A DNA stretch of 64,000 bases from Mycobacterium simulans. Lineage in GTDB: Bacteria > Actinomycetota > Actinomycetes > Mycobacteriales > Mycobacteriaceae. The notes beneath the pieces were generated by a model, which was not told where the DNA came from, searched no databases, and was given only the letters and a program-made list of their open reading frames with translations. The position numbers and the translations under genes are program-made. Within the stretch, counting starts at the first letter, position 1; each line of letters begins with the position of its first letter. The stretch spans positions 1,424,741 to 1,488,740 of the forward strand of contig NZ_OCVX01000003.1 of assembly GCF_900232995.1 (NCBI RefSeq), given 5' to 3'. Shown in pieces: positions 44,833-53,937 of the stretch.

Positions 44833-46103
44833 CGGCGCCGATCTGGATTGCGCTGCCGCCCGAGATACATTCGGCGTTGCTGAGCGACGGTCCAGGACCC
44901 GAGTCGCTGCTTGCGGCCGCCGCATCATGGACCTCGTTGAGTCACGAATTCGCCTCGGCAGCAGCGGAACTCACTGCAGTGCTGGCCGCGGTGCAGGGCG
45001 GCGCATGGCAGGGTCCGAGCGCCGAAAGCTACGCGGCTGCGCACCTGCCGTATCTGGCCTGGTTGACGAAGACTAGCGCCGACAGTGCCGCCGTGGCCGC
45101 CCAGCACGAAGGTGCGGCCGCGGCTTATACCACTGCCTTGGCGGCCATGCCGACGCTTGCGGAGCTGGCGGCCAATCACGTGACCCACGGCGTACTCCTA
45201 GCGACGAATTTCTTTGGCATCAACACGATCCCGATCGCGCTCAATGAAGCAGACTACATGCGGATGTGGATTCAGGCCGCCACCACGATGAGCGCGTATC
45301 AGGCGGCCTCGGGTGCGGCGATAGTGTCGGCGCCGCCCACCACGCCGGCTCCGGTGATAGTCAAGCCAGGTGTCGGTGCCGCCACCAACGCCGTGGCCAC
45401 TGCAACCCAGTCTGGGTTTGGTGACATCCCGTGGAACCTGATCTGGGAGCTCATCAAGCTCGCATTGGAGATGTACATCGACTTCAACCTCTGGGTCTTG
45501 AAGGAGGACGCGCTTTTCCTGGAGAACCCGATCGGCAATCTGATCGCGATGTTCAATGCCTTCACGACCGACCCCTTCAATGCGCTGTTCCAGTGGGGTC
45601 CAATGATTTTCGCGCTAGGTTACACGGTGGTGCAGGGCGGAGCGCCAGCCGAGGCCCTGGCCGCGGGTGTGGCCACGGGCGCCGGGACCGCGTTGGTGGC
45701 CGCGTTGCCGCCCGCTCTTGCTCCGCTCGCCACCTCGATGCTGCAGGCGGCTGGGGGATCAGTGGGGGCTGCCCCGGCGGCTGTGGGAGCGGCTGCCGCA
45801 AGCTCCGTGACGCCGCTACCCGCCACCGCGGCGGCGATGCCGGCGGTGACGCTGGTTTCGGCGGTGACGCCGGCCCCGAGCAGCGCCCAAGCGGCGGTGG
45901 TGACTGCCTCCGCTCGGGGTGTCGGAACGTGGGACGCTGCCGGCGGCACCGGCAAGTGGACCCGCACGCAGCCTGCCGGGCTTTCTGTGCTGGAAGGCGG
46001 CGAGTATGGCGGTAGTCCGCGCGTGCCGATGTTGCCCGCCAACTGGGATCCGACTCTGGCGTGCGAACCGAGCACAGCGGCTGCACCGCAACTAACCACC
46101 TGA
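44829..46103 (+). CDS. PPE family protein, PPE4-like
   Basis: A 424-residue PPE protein from GTG 44829. The conserved N-terminal domain has [20 protein letters not shown] (PPE motif), [20 protein letters not shown] (WxG turn) and [20 protein letters not shown], as in PPE4 (Rv0286). The C-terminal part (about 190-424) is hydrophobic and Ala/Pro-rich with [16 protein letters not shown]; it is shorter than the 513 residues I recall for PPE4. PE/PPE pairs of ESX-3 are needed for siderophore-linked iron uptake in M. tuberculosis. EspG, the chaperone for such pairs, is not encoded here. Confidence 0.9.
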   Translation: MTAPIWIALPPEIHSALLSDGPGPESLLAAAASWTSLSHEFASAAAELTAVLAAVQGGAWQGPSAESYAAAHLPYLAWLTKTSADSAAVAAQHEGAAAAYTTALAAMPTLAELAANHVTHGVLLATNFFGINTIPIALNEADYMRMWIQAATTMSAYQAASGAAIVSAPPTTPAPVIVKPGVGAATNAVATATQSGFGDIPWNLIWELIKLALEMYIDFNLWVLKEDALFLENPIGNLIAMFNAFTTDPFNALFQWGPMIFALGYTVVQGGAPAEALAAGVATGAGTALVAALPPALAPLATSMLQAAGGSVGAAPAAVGAAAASSVTPLPATAAAMPAVTLVSAVTPAPSSAQAAVVTASARGVGTWDAAGGTGKWTRTQPAGLSVLEGGEYGGSPRVPMLPANWDPTLACEPSTAAAPQLTT

Positions 46104-46140
46104 TCACAAGCGACGAAAAACCCACAACGAGAGGAACATT

Positions 46141-46434
46141 ATGAGTTTGTTGGATGCCCACATTCCGCAATTGGTCGCGTCCCAGTCGGCGTTTGCTGCC
46201 AAGGCGGGATTGATGCGGCACACGATTGGTCAGGCCGAGCAGTCGGCGATGTCGGCGCAGGCGTTCCACCAAGGCGAGTCTGCCGCGGCTTTTCAAGCCG
46301 CGCATGCCCGATTTGTGGAAGCGGCCACCAAGGTCAACCCCCTCCTCGACGTCGCACAGGCCAACCTGGGCGACGCTGCGGGCACTTACGTGGCCGCCGA
46401 TGCCGCCGCCGCGTCCAGTTACACCGGCTTCTGA
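46141..46434 (+). CDS. EsxG-like WXG100 protein
   Basis: A 97-residue Esx protein from ATG 46141, preceded by [32 protein letters not shown] and [20 protein letters not shown] are nearly the same as M. tuberculosis EsxG (Rv0287); the turn is QGES, with no tryptophan, as in EsxG. It forms a 1:1 helical-hairpin complex with EsxH that is exported by ESX-3 and, in M. tuberculosis, binds host Hrs/ESCRT and affects iron and zinc uptake. High similarity to EsxG shows that this cluster derives from ESX-3. Confidence 0.93.
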   Translation: MSLLDAHIPQLVASQSAFAAKAGLMRHTIGQAEQSAMSAQAFHQGESAAAFQAAHARFVEAATKVNPLLDVAQANLGDAAGTYVAADAAAASSYTGF

Positions 46435-46466
46435 GCCAGCCACCATCAACGCCGAAAGGACCTGTG

Positions 46467-46757
46467 ATGTCGCAGATTATGTACAACTACCCGGCAATGC
46501 TGGCCCATGCCGGAGAGATGTCGGGGTATGCCGGCACGCTACAGAGCTTGGGTGCCGAAATCGCTAGTGAACAGGCGGCGCTGTCGAACGCTTGGCAGGG
46601 CGACACCGGAATGACTTACCAGGGCTGGCAGACACAGTGGAACCAGGCTAGCGAGGACCTGGTGCGGGCCTACCAATCGATGGCGGGCACTCACGAATCC
46701 AACATCATGGCCATGAGCGCCCGTGACGTAGCCGAAGCCGCTAAATGGGGCGGTTAG
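46467..46757 (+). CDS. EsxH-like WXG100 protein (TB10.4 family)
   Basis: A 96-residue Esx protein from ATG 46467 with GAAAGGA upstream, the same length as EsxH (Rv0288). [20 protein letters not shown] at the start, the WQG turn in [20 protein letters not shown], and [20 protein letters not shown] at the end. Partner of the EsxG-like protein, 32 bp downstream of it. The similarity is high but with several changes from M. tuberculosis EsxH, so it is a paralogue of the ESX-3 substrate and not necessarily the ESX-3 copy itself. Confidence 0.93.
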   Translation: MSQIMYNYPAMLAHAGEMSGYAGTLQSLGAEIASEQAALSNAWQGDTGMTYQGWQTQWNQASEDLVRAYQSMAGTHESNIMAMSARDVAEAAKWGG

Positions 46758-46794
46758 CCTTCCTTGCGGAAGGTGTTGGCTTCGATCCAGTTTC

Positions 46795-47931
46795 GTGGTG
46801 GTAGGCGTGCGCTATAGCCGCCGAAACATTGCATGGCCGGGTAGGGGTCGGACCGCGCTGACGCTGTTGGCGGTGCTGCCCGCGGCGATGGCGTGTCCCT
46901 GGCGGTCGGCGCGCGAGCAGTGCGTCCTCGGTGCCGCTGTGGTCGTTGCGGTCATGTTGTTCGGTTGGTGGCGTGGGCTACATCTCACGACGATTGTGCG
47001 GCGCCGATTGGTGATGATTCGCCGCCGACCGATGGTGCGCAGGCACCGAGGGTGCTTTCTCGAAACAGGTATTGACGCGAAGACTACAGTTCTGCTCTGC
47101 ATCCGGGGCCTGGCCGATGACAATATACTTCCGCTGCCGCTGATTGCCAGCTACCTGAACCGCTACGGGCTACGAGCCGACAAGATCCGAATCACCAACA
47201 GGTGCATCGCGACTGGCGTTTCGCGGACCTGGATCGCATTGACGGTGTCAGCCGCCGATAATCTGGCAGCGCTGCTGGCTCGTTCGTCGGCCATCCCGTT
47301 GGAACATGCCGCGCAGGTCGCGGCGCGCCGACTTGCAGACCATCTCAATGAGCTCGGCTGGGTGGTCACACTGGGGGGACCCGATGGCATCCCGCCGCTG
47401 GCCGCTCGATCCGCCCGTGAGACGTGGTCCGCGCTTCGACGCGAGATCATGCAGGGCGCCGGCGATTACGTTGCGGCATACCGGCTCGACATAGATGACG
47501 CGCTGCCCAACAGCCTCGATGCAGTCCGCGCTCGCCCGGCGAGTGAGACCTGGATAGCACTGGAAATAGCGTGCGGCCGAACGGGTTTGACGCTGGCAGC
47601 TGCCTGCGCGTTGCGGACCGACGCCGCGCCCGGCGGCGCCCCGCCAGTGCCCGGCCTGACACCGCAGCATGGCAACCACGCTAAGGCGACGATGGCGCTG
47701 AATCCGCTGTCATCCGAGCGCCTCGACGGACACACCGACCTGCCCGACGACCTGCTGGTCCGACTGCGGTGGCCGGCCTCAAGCCTTCGCGACGGACGAC
47801 AGTGGCGTCTGCACTCGGCAGGCGGTCGGACCGGCTCCAAACCACCTCTTGCACGTCCGGGTCAGCACGCCCCGTTCGGCGTAACTCAATTAACGGGCCA
47901 ATTGCGACAGGCTCATCCCGGTGGTCCGTAG
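46795..47931 (+). CDS. EccE-type ESX membrane component, EccE3-like
   Basis: A 378-residue protein from GTG 46795 (other GTG codons at 46798 and 46807). WPGRGRTALTLLAVLPAAMA and VLGAAVVVAVMLFGWWRGLH are the two N-terminal membrane helices, and HLTTIVRRRLVMIRRRP the basic segment after them. The soluble part (YLNRYGLRADKIRITNR, ARRLADHLNELGW, LTPQHGNHAKATMALNPLSS) matches EccE3 (Rv0292). EccE is a peripheral part of the ESX membrane complex (EccB-C-D-E). In ESX-3 it is separated from esxH by espG3, eccD3 and mycP3; here it follows esxH by 37 bp. The last 50 residues seem unrelated to EccE3. Confidence 0.85.
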   Translation: MVVGVRYSRRNIAWPGRGRTALTLLAVLPAAMACPWRSAREQCVLGAAVVVAVMLFGWWRGLHLTTIVRRRLVMIRRRPMVRRHRGCFLETGIDAKTTVLLCIRGLADDNILPLPLIASYLNRYGLRADKIRITNRCIATGVSRTWIALTVSAADNLAALLARSSAIPLEHAAQVAARRLADHLNELGWVVTLGGPDGIPPLAARSARETWSALRREIMQGAGDYVAAYRLDIDDALPNSLDAVRARPASETWIALEIACGRTGLTLAAACALRTDAAPGGAPPVPGLTPQHGNHAKATMALNPLSSERLDGHTDLPDDLLVRLRWPASSLRDGRQWRLHSAGGRTGSKPPLARPGQHAPFGVTQLTGQLRQAHPGGP

Positions 47932-48092
47932 GTAGCGATCGGCCCACTGTTCCGACCCTGCCAAACGGCGTGGTCTGGACGGATATCACCGGACGGTATG
48001 CCGCCCGCGTAGGTGTTGAAGCGGGACTGTGTCGAGGGTCATATCGCGGGGGCCCGCTACCGCAAATTCCTATATCGCGATCTAATAGGCGG

Positions 48093-49454
48093 ATGGAGCT
48101 GATGATGCCCACCGACTCGATGTTTCTGTTTGTCGAATCACGCGAGCACCCCATGCACGTGGGCGGCTTGTCGTTGTACAAGCCGCCGGAGGGGGCCGAT
48201 CGGCAGTTCGTTCGGCAGTTCACCGACTCTCTGGTTGCTAACGACGAATTCCAGCCCACTTTCCGCAAGCGCCCCGCGACCATCGGTGGCGGAATCGCCC
48301 GGGTGGCGTGGGCCTATGACGATGAAATCGACGTCGACTACCACGTGCGGCGCTCGGCGCTGCCGTCGCCGGGACGGGTTCGCGACCTGCTGGAGCTGAC
48401 CTCCCGGCTGCACACCAGCCTGCTCGATCGTCACCGCCCGCTGTGGGAAGTGCATGTGGTTGAAGGTCTGAACGACGGCCGGTTCGCAATGTACGCCAAA
48501 ATGCACCACGCCCTGATTGACGGTGTTTCGGCGATGAAGCTGATGCAGCGCACGCTGTCGCCCGATCCAGACGACACCGAAGTACGGGCAATGTGGAACC
48601 TACCGCGCCCACCGCGTGAGCCATCCGGTGGTGGATCGTCACCTTTGGATTCAGTGATCAAGGCAGCGGGATCCATTGTGGGACTAGCTCCTTCGACTCT
48701 GAAGCTGGCTCGCGGCGCGCTGATCGAGCAGCAGTTGACATTGCCATTCGTGGCTCCGCACACCATGTTCAACGTCAAGGTCGGCGGAGCCCGCCGGTGC
48801 GCCGCTCAGTCCTGGTCGCTGGACCGCATCAAGAACGTCAAGCAGGCCGCCGGTGTGACCGTCAACGATGCCGTCCTGGCGATGTGCGCCGGTGCGCTGC
48901 GCTACTACCTGATCGAGCAGAACGCGTTGCCGGACACCCCGCTGATCGCGATGGTTCCAGTAAGCCTGCGCTCGGAAAAGGAGTCCGAGGACGGCGGCAA
49001 CAAGGTCGGCAGCATCCTGTGCAACCTCGCCACTAACGTCGAGGACCCGGCGGAACGGATTCAGGTCATCAGCAATTCAATGCGCGGCAACAAGAAAGTG
49101 CTCTCCGAGCTGCCGCGGCTGCAGGTACTGGCATTGTCCGCATTGAACATGGCGCCGCTGGCCTTGGCCGGTATCCCGGGTTATCTGTCGACCATGCGGC
49201 CACCGTTCAACATCGTCATCTCGAACGTGCGGGGCCCCGCAGAGCCGTTGTATTACGGCGGCGCCAAGCTCGACGGCAGCTATCCGCTTTCGAACATCCC
49301 GGACGGTCAAGCGCTGAACATAACCCTGGTCAACAACGCGGGGAATCTGGATTTCGGACTGGTCGGATGCCGCCGTAGCGTGCCGCACCTGCAGCGGCTC
49401 CTCGCGCACCTGGAGTCGTCGTTGAAGGATCTGGAACAGGCCGTCGGAGTCTGA
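48093..49454 (+). CDS. tgs2: Wax ester synthase/diacylglycerol acyltransferase Tgs2
   Basis: A 453-residue WS/DGAT enzyme; ATG 48093 gives a length near the 454 I recall for Rv3734c. MPTDSMFLFVESREHPMHVG is the family start; the catalytic HHxxxDG is MHHALIDG (H138, H139, D143). VTVNDAVLAMCAGALRYYLI and MVPVSLRSEKE (PLW-like region), RPPFNIVISNVRGPAEPLYY follow. It makes triacylglycerol from diacylglycerol and acyl-CoA for storage lipid. It is followed 14 bp later by the Nudix gene, as in M. tuberculosis. Confidence 0.9.
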   Translation: MELMMPTDSMFLFVESREHPMHVGGLSLYKPPEGADRQFVRQFTDSLVANDEFQPTFRKRPATIGGGIARVAWAYDDEIDVDYHVRRSALPSPGRVRDLLELTSRLHTSLLDRHRPLWEVHVVEGLNDGRFAMYAKMHHALIDGVSAMKLMQRTLSPDPDDTEVRAMWNLPRPPREPSGGGSSPLDSVIKAAGSIVGLAPSTLKLARGALIEQQLTLPFVAPHTMFNVKVGGARRCAAQSWSLDRIKNVKQAAGVTVNDAVLAMCAGALRYYLIEQNALPDTPLIAMVPVSLRSEKESEDGGNKVGSILCNLATNVEDPAERIQVISNSMRGNKKVLSELPRLQVLALSALNMAPLALAGIPGYLSTMRPPFNIVISNVRGPAEPLYYGGAKLDGSYPLSNIPDGQALNITLVNNAGNLDFGLVGCRRSVPHLQRLLAHLESSLKDLEQAVGV

Positions 49455-49468
49455 AACGGCAACACCGC

Positions 49469-49948
49469 ATGCCCAAGCTCAGCGCCGGTCTGCTGCTATA
49501 CCGGGCGCGCGCGGGGGTGGTCGAAGTCCTGATCGCTCATCCGGGCGGCCCGTTTTGGGCCCGAAAGGACGAGGGCGCCTGGTCAATTCCTAAAGGTGAG
49601 TATGCCGACGGAGACGACCCGTGGGTGGCCGCCCAGCGCGAGTTCTGCGAGGAGATCGGGTTGTCGGTGCCCGACGGGCCGCGGATCGACTTCGGCTCGG
49701 TGAAACAACCCAGCGGCAAGGTGGTCACCGTGTTTGCCGTCCACGGCGATCTCGACGTCACCGACGCGCGCAGCAACACCTTCGCAATGGAGTGGCCCAA
49801 GGGTTCGGGCAAGCTGAGGGAGTTCCCCGAAGTCGATCGGGTGGGCTGGTTTCCGGTGGCGCAGGCGCGCACCAAGCTGCTCAAGGGTCAGCGTGTTTTT
49901 CTGGATCGGTTGATGACGGATCCCACGGCGGGGTTAGCCGAAAGCTAG
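49469..49948 (+). CDS. Nudix hydrolase (Rv3733c-like)
   Basis: A 159-residue protein from ATG 49469. The Nudix box lies in PKGEYADGDDPWVAAQREFC followed by EEIGL (REFCEEIG catalytic core), with a slightly long spacing after the first Gly. SAGLLLYRARAGVVEVLIAH and EVDRVGWFPVAQARTKLLKG complete the fold. It hydrolyses a nucleoside diphosphate linked to another moiety; the substrate is unknown. It sits between tgs2 and the DUF2330 gene as in M. tuberculosis, overlapping the latter's stop by four bases tail-to-tail. Confidence 0.9.
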   Translation: MPKLSAGLLLYRARAGVVEVLIAHPGGPFWARKDEGAWSIPKGEYADGDDPWVAAQREFCEEIGLSVPDGPRIDFGSVKQPSGKVVTVFAVHGDLDVTDARSNTFAMEWPKGSGKLREFPEVDRVGWFPVAQARTKLLKGQRVFLDRLMTDPTAGLAES

Positions 49949-50997
49949 ACCGCCCGTCGTTGACCATGCCGGCGGACCACCAAGAAGATCACCGCCGCCA
50001 CGACCATGATGACCAACAATCCAACGAGCAGGACTACCACGATCGGGATTTCGACGTTGTCATAGACGATGCGGACCTGCCGGTAGGCGTTGTCGTTGGG
50101 CGCATTGCCGAACGTGAAATCCGAAGAGATTCGCGACGTCTGAAAGATGTCCACCCGCGTCTTGGTCAGATACGACCCATGGTTACCGACCCATTCGCGC
50201 AGCAGTGGGTCTTGAACCGCACCTGCGATATTGCCGGCGAATTCGACCTTGGTGTTCTGGACGGCTGCGTCGGCATCGGTGCGCTGCTGCCGGTGGTCGG
50301 ACAAGGTGAAGATGATCACGTGTTGTGGGTCCGCAGCGGCGACCGAGAGTCGCATCGGATAGACCAAGCGTGGCGACCGAAAGGTGAGTCGCACCGGATT
50401 GAGCCCGCCTACTATCGGGGTTTCGCTCGTCAGGCGCATCGCCACGAACGCCCAGCCTTCGCGCACGTACGGGTTCAGAGCGTCGGACACCGCCGGCCGG
50501 ATGGAATAACCGTTGTCGGCCAACCACTTTTGCAGTCCGGCCAGGTCACCGCCGGCCAGGGTGGTGGCCTCAAGGGGGCCGAGGCGCACCTGATTGACCA
50601 CTTCTGGCGGCCGAGCCGCGACCGCTCCTTCGCGCGGCGCGGGATCTCCAACGCCGATCCCCAGCGTCCAACGTCGCTGATGCCGAATCTGCGGCGCGGT
50701 GAGTTCGTCCAACTCCATGAAAGCGGCCTTGTCGCCCACCGCCACGGTTGCCGGTGTAGGAGTCGGAACCACCAGGGCGACGTTGTCCGCAGAGGCATTC
50801 ATCGCAACCTGCATGAGAATGTTCTCCGTTGTCCCGTCCCAATGCACCAGCGCCACTTCATTGTTCATCGTGGCCTGGGCGCCGCCAGGAGCGACTGCCG
50901 CACCACAGGCACACGCGTAGCTCGGTGCGCTCAGCACCATGCTGGCGGCCAGAACGATGACGACAACCCCCAACCGGCCGATGCGCAGCACCGTCAT
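49945..50997 (-). CDS. DUF2330 exported, C-terminally anchored protein (Rv3732-like)
   Basis: A 350-residue protein from ATG 50997. A signal peptide (VVVIVLAASMVLSAPSYA) precedes CACGAAVAPGGAQATMNNEV, the DUF2330 start with its Cys pair. The large extracytoplasmic region includes NILMQVAMNASADNVALVVP and PRLVYPMRLSVAAADPQHVI. A membrane helix near the end (VEIPIVVVLLVGLLVIMVVA) and a basic tail RRHGQRRAV anchor it. Function unknown. Length and position agree with Rv3732 (352 residues as I recall). A P450 gene lies upstream in divergent orientation. Confidence 0.82.
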   Translation of the reverse strand: MTVLRIGRLGVVVIVLAASMVLSAPSYACACGAAVAPGGAQATMNNEVALVHWDGTTENILMQVAMNASADNVALVVPTPTPATVAVGDKAAFMELDELTAPQIRHQRRWTLGIGVGDPAPREGAVAARPPEVVNQVRLGPLEATTLAGGDLAGLQKWLADNGYSIRPAVSDALNPYVREGWAFVAMRLTSETPIVGGLNPVRLTFRSPRLVYPMRLSVAAADPQHVIIFTLSDHRQQRTDADAAVQNTKVEFAGNIAGAVQDPLLREWVGNHGSYLTKTRVDIFQTSRISSDFTFGNAPNDNAYRQVRIVYDNVEIPIVVVLLVGLLVIMVVAAVIFLVVRRHGQRRAV

Positions 50998-51079
50998 TCC
51001 GCTGATGCTACGCGGCTGCGTGTGTGAGCCGAGACACTTTGAACACCGCCACTCTCAGCGATGCAGGCACACTGTGAGG

Positions 51080-52312
51080 ATGACCGCCGCGTCGACAGTC
51101 CAGGCCGAATCGCAAGCTCTATTGCGCAAGATGCTCGACCCGGCCAACCGGGCGGACCCTTACCCGCTCTATGCGCAGTTTCGGGACCGCGGACCGTTTC
51201 TTCTGCCAGAGGCCAACCTCGCCGTCTTCTCGGCGTATCGACACTGCGACGAGGTGTTGCGACACCCCCTGTCGAGCAGCGACCGGCTCAATTCGACGGT
51301 TGCGCAGCGGGAGATCAGCAATGGCATTGAGCCACGCCCGCTGGGCCCGCCGGGATTCCTGTTCCTCGATCCCCCCGACCACACCCGGCTACGCAAGCTG
51401 GTCAGCAAGGCTTTCGCGCCAAAGGTGGTCAACGCGTTGCAACCCGACATCAGGGCGCTGGTGAGCGGCTTGCTGGACCGGGTTGATGGCCGGTTCGATG
51501 TCATCCGAGACTTCGCCTATCCGCTGCCGGTGGCGGTCATCTGCCGGCTGCTCGGTGTGCCGCTGGAAGACGAGCCGCAATTCAGCCGCGCGTCGGCACG
51601 GTTGGCACAGTCGCTCGACCCGTTCGTTTCCATTAACGGCCAACCGGAGGACGGTGTCGAGGAGCGGCGGCAAGCCGCTCAGTGGTTGCGCGATTATCTG
51701 CGCGGCCTGATCGAGCAGCGGCGCTCACATCCCGGCGACGACCTCATGTCGGGTCTGGTCGCAGTGGAGGAAGCCGGCGACCAGCTGACCACCGAGGAGA
51801 TCGTCGCCACCTGCAACCTGTTGCTGATCGCAGGACATGAGACCACGGTGAACTTGATTGCCAACGCCATATTGGCGTTGTTGCGCCACCGCCCGCAATG
51901 GACCGCGTTGGGCGAAGACCCCGGTCGCGCCTCGGCCGTCGTCGAGGAGACAATGCGTTACGACCCGCCCGTACAACTGGCCAGCCGAATTGCCCTCGAC
52001 CACATGAAAATTGGGGACGTCGAGGTACCCAAGGGCGACATCATGATGCTGTTGTTGGCCGCCGCGCAGCGGGATGCCGCCGAGTTCGACCGACCCGATG
52101 TCTTCGACCCGGATCGGGGGTCGATGCGGCACTTGGGGTTTGGCCTCGGGGCGCACTATTGCCTGGGCGCTCCGCTGGCGCGGCTGGAAGCCAGCATTGC
52201 CCTGGCCGCGGTGGCCGCACGCTTCCCGAACGCGCAGTTGCTGGACGGCGAGCCAAAGTACAAGTCGAACGTGACGCTGCGCGGACTATCGGAGTTGATG
52301 GTGGCGGTCTGA
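51080..52312 (+). CDS. Cytochrome P450
   Basis: A 410-residue bacterial P450 from ATG 51080 (GTGAGG site upstream). I-helix motif LLLIAGHETTVNLIANAIL, K-helix EETMRYDPP (ExxR), and heme-binding FGLGAHYCLGAPLARLE with the cysteine ligand. LGPPGFLFLDPPDHTRLRKL is the C-helix region. It uses electrons from a ferredoxin not encoded here. It is inserted between homologues of Rv3732 and Rv3731, where I recall no P450 in M. tuberculosis. Subfamily cannot be given safely; CYP140-like is one possibility. Confidence 0.9.
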   Translation: MTAASTVQAESQALLRKMLDPANRADPYPLYAQFRDRGPFLLPEANLAVFSAYRHCDEVLRHPLSSSDRLNSTVAQREISNGIEPRPLGPPGFLFLDPPDHTRLRKLVSKAFAPKVVNALQPDIRALVSGLLDRVDGRFDVIRDFAYPLPVAVICRLLGVPLEDEPQFSRASARLAQSLDPFVSINGQPEDGVEERRQAAQWLRDYLRGLIEQRRSHPGDDLMSGLVAVEEAGDQLTTEEIVATCNLLLIAGHETTVNLIANAILALLRHRPQWTALGEDPGRASAVVEETMRYDPPVQLASRIALDHMKIGDVEVPKGDIMMLLLAAAQRDAAEFDRPDVFDPDRGSMRHLGFGLGAHYCLGAPLARLEASIALAAVAARFPNAQLLDGEPKYKSNVTLRGLSELMVAV

Positions 52313-52319
52313 TAGAGCC

Positions 52320-52760
52320 CTAGATCGAGCCGGTACCCAGGCCGTTGTTGCCGGGCAGACGGGGACCGGCCAGTCTGATCGCCAGCGGTATCGGTGTGGC
52401 CACCTGATCGGTGGCCTCGGCGTCGTAGTAAGCACCGATTGTGAACTCACCCTCGGATTCGATCGCGAATGAGAGGTCGTAGGTAAAGCACCGGTACTTG
52501 GATGGTTTGCCGTCCTCGTCAGGCCAGTCCCAACTCGACCGGAGCGCTCCGCGCCGCTCCCCGCCGGGGTCCTTGCATACGACATAAATTTGGGGCTCGT
52601 AGTCCCCGCCACTTGGCGCGTGCACCACCAGCACGACTGGAACGGTCAGCCACATCGGGATTTGGTCGACGTCATAGCTGGTCGTAGGTATTTGGGCGGC
52701 GTTAATCGCGGAGCCATCGAGGGTGGCTGAACCGGCCACGAACAATGCGGCTACGTGCAT
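52320..52760 (-). CDS. Conserved hypothetical, distantly related to the 28.8-kb family
   Basis: A 146-residue protein from ATG 52760. The layout resembles the proteins at 28.8 and 33.1 kb: MHVAALFVAGSATLDGSAIN at the start, WLTVPVVLVVHAPSGGDYEP (strand with VVLVV), and a beta-rich end EGEFTIGAYYDAEATDQVAT, PLAIRLAGPRLPGNN. Sequence identity is low, so the relation is tentative. It converges with the P450 gene, 7 bp between stops, and is divergent from nothing obvious: ligC follows on the same strand upstream in the window. No function known. Confidence 0.6.
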   Translation of the reverse strand: MHVAALFVAGSATLDGSAINAAQIPTTSYDVDQIPMWLTVPVVLVVHAPSGGDYEPQIYVVCKDPGGERRGALRSSWDWPDEDGKPSKYRCFTYDLSFAIESEGEFTIGAYYDAEATDQVATPIPLAIRLAGPRLPGNNGLGTGSI

Positions 52761-52805
52761 TGCGACAGCCTAACGTCGCTAGCGAAAATTGTTCGCATTT
52801 GCTCG

Positions 52806-53900
52806 TTATGGACTGTCTGCATTGCTGCCAATGAGGCCGGGCACGATGTCGCCCAGACTGAAAGTGACTGGTTGTTCCAGCTGCTCGTAGGTACACGAGC
52901 GTGGGTCGCGATCGGGGCGCCATCGGCTGAACTGCGCGGTGTGGCGGAAACGCACGCCTTCCATGTGGTCATAGCGCACTTCAACCACTCGCTCTGGTCG
53001 CAGCGGCACGAACGAGAGGTCCTTGCCGGCGTTCCAACGCGAGAACTCGTTCTTGCGTGGCGTGCGTTCGCCGGCAACGTGTGCGGCCCAGTTCCATGGG
53101 TGGTTGTCGAAACTGGTGACCAGCGGCTGCAGCTCGGTGAACAGTCGGCGTCGTTCAGCCATGGGGAACGCGCCGATCACCCCGACCGATGCGAGTTGGC
53201 CGTCATCCTGGTAAAGCCCGAGCAGCAGGGAGCCGATCGCGTCACCGCCGGACTTGTGCACCCGATACCCGGCCACCACACAGTCGGCGGTGCGCTCGTG
53301 TTTGATCTTGAACATGACGCGCTTGTCGGGTTGATAGGGGATTGCCAGCGGCTTGGCGACGACGCCGTCGAGACCCGCACCTTCGAACTCCTCGAACCAT
53401 CGCTGCGCGGTGGATAAGTCGGTGGTTGCCGGCGTGATGTGGATCGACGGACCCGAGCCCACCGCCTCGACCAGGGCCGCGCGCCGTTCGTTGAACGGGA
53501 GCTGGGTGTAATCGTCGTCGCCGAGGGCCAGCAGGTCGAAGGCGATGAAGGCAGCCGGTGTCTGCTCGGCGAGCATTCGCACCCGCGAATCGGCCGGGTG
53601 GATGCGTTGCTGCAATGCCTCGAAGTCCAGCCCCTGATAGGCGCCGCGGGTTCTGGCGATGACGATCTCGCCGTCAATCACGCAACGTCGTGGCAACTCG
53701 GCTTTGACGGCGGCGACCAGCTCCGGGAAGTAGCGGGTCATCGGTCGCTCATTGCGGCTGCCCAATTCAACCTCGTCGCCGTCGCGAAAGCAGATGGAGC
53801 GGAACCCATCCCATTTGGGTTCATACGACGCATCGGGTGGGATCGCCTTCACCGACTTGGCGAGCATCGGTGATACCGGCGGCATGACGGGTAAGTCCAT
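52806..53900 (-). CDS. ligC: ATP-dependent DNA ligase LigC
   Basis: A 364-residue ligase. ATG 53900 (MDLPVMPPVSPMLAKSV) matches the M. tuberculosis LigC (Rv3731) start. The adenylated lysine is in EPKWDGFR (K29), followed by ELGSRNERPMTRYFPELV (motif Ia), CVIDGEIVI (motif III), AFIAFDLLALGDDDY (IIIa), GVVAKPL (IV) and VMFKIKHERTADCVV (V). An OB-fold domain occupies about 220-350. LigC joins nicks and takes part in base-excision repair-type processes; it is divergent, by 37 bp, from the LigD-like primase gene. Confidence 0.93.
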   Translation of the reverse strand: MDLPVMPPVSPMLAKSVKAIPPDASYEPKWDGFRSICFRDGDEVELGSRNERPMTRYFPELVAAVKAELPRRCVIDGEIVIARTRGAYQGLDFEALQQRIHPADSRVRMLAEQTPAAFIAFDLLALGDDDYTQLPFNERRAALVEAVGSGPSIHITPATTDLSTAQRWFEEFEGAGLDGVVAKPLAIPYQPDKRVMFKIKHERTADCVVAGYRVHKSGGDAIGSLLLGLYQDDGQLASVGVIGAFPMAERRRLFTELQPLVTSFDNHPWNWAAHVAGERTPRKNEFSRWNAGKDLSFVPLRPERVVEVRYDHMEGVRFRHTAQFSRWRPDRDPRSCTYEQLEQPVTFSLGDIVPGLIGSNADSP

Positions 53901-53937
53901 TGGTTCATTCTCCCGTGCGGCATGCTGGAATCCAGAT

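Noticed and set aside
49621..51027. 468-codon plus-strand frame across the Nudix and DUF2330 genes
   Set aside because: It passes from an alternative frame of the Nudix gene into the antisense of DUF2330. Both real genes have clear domains.
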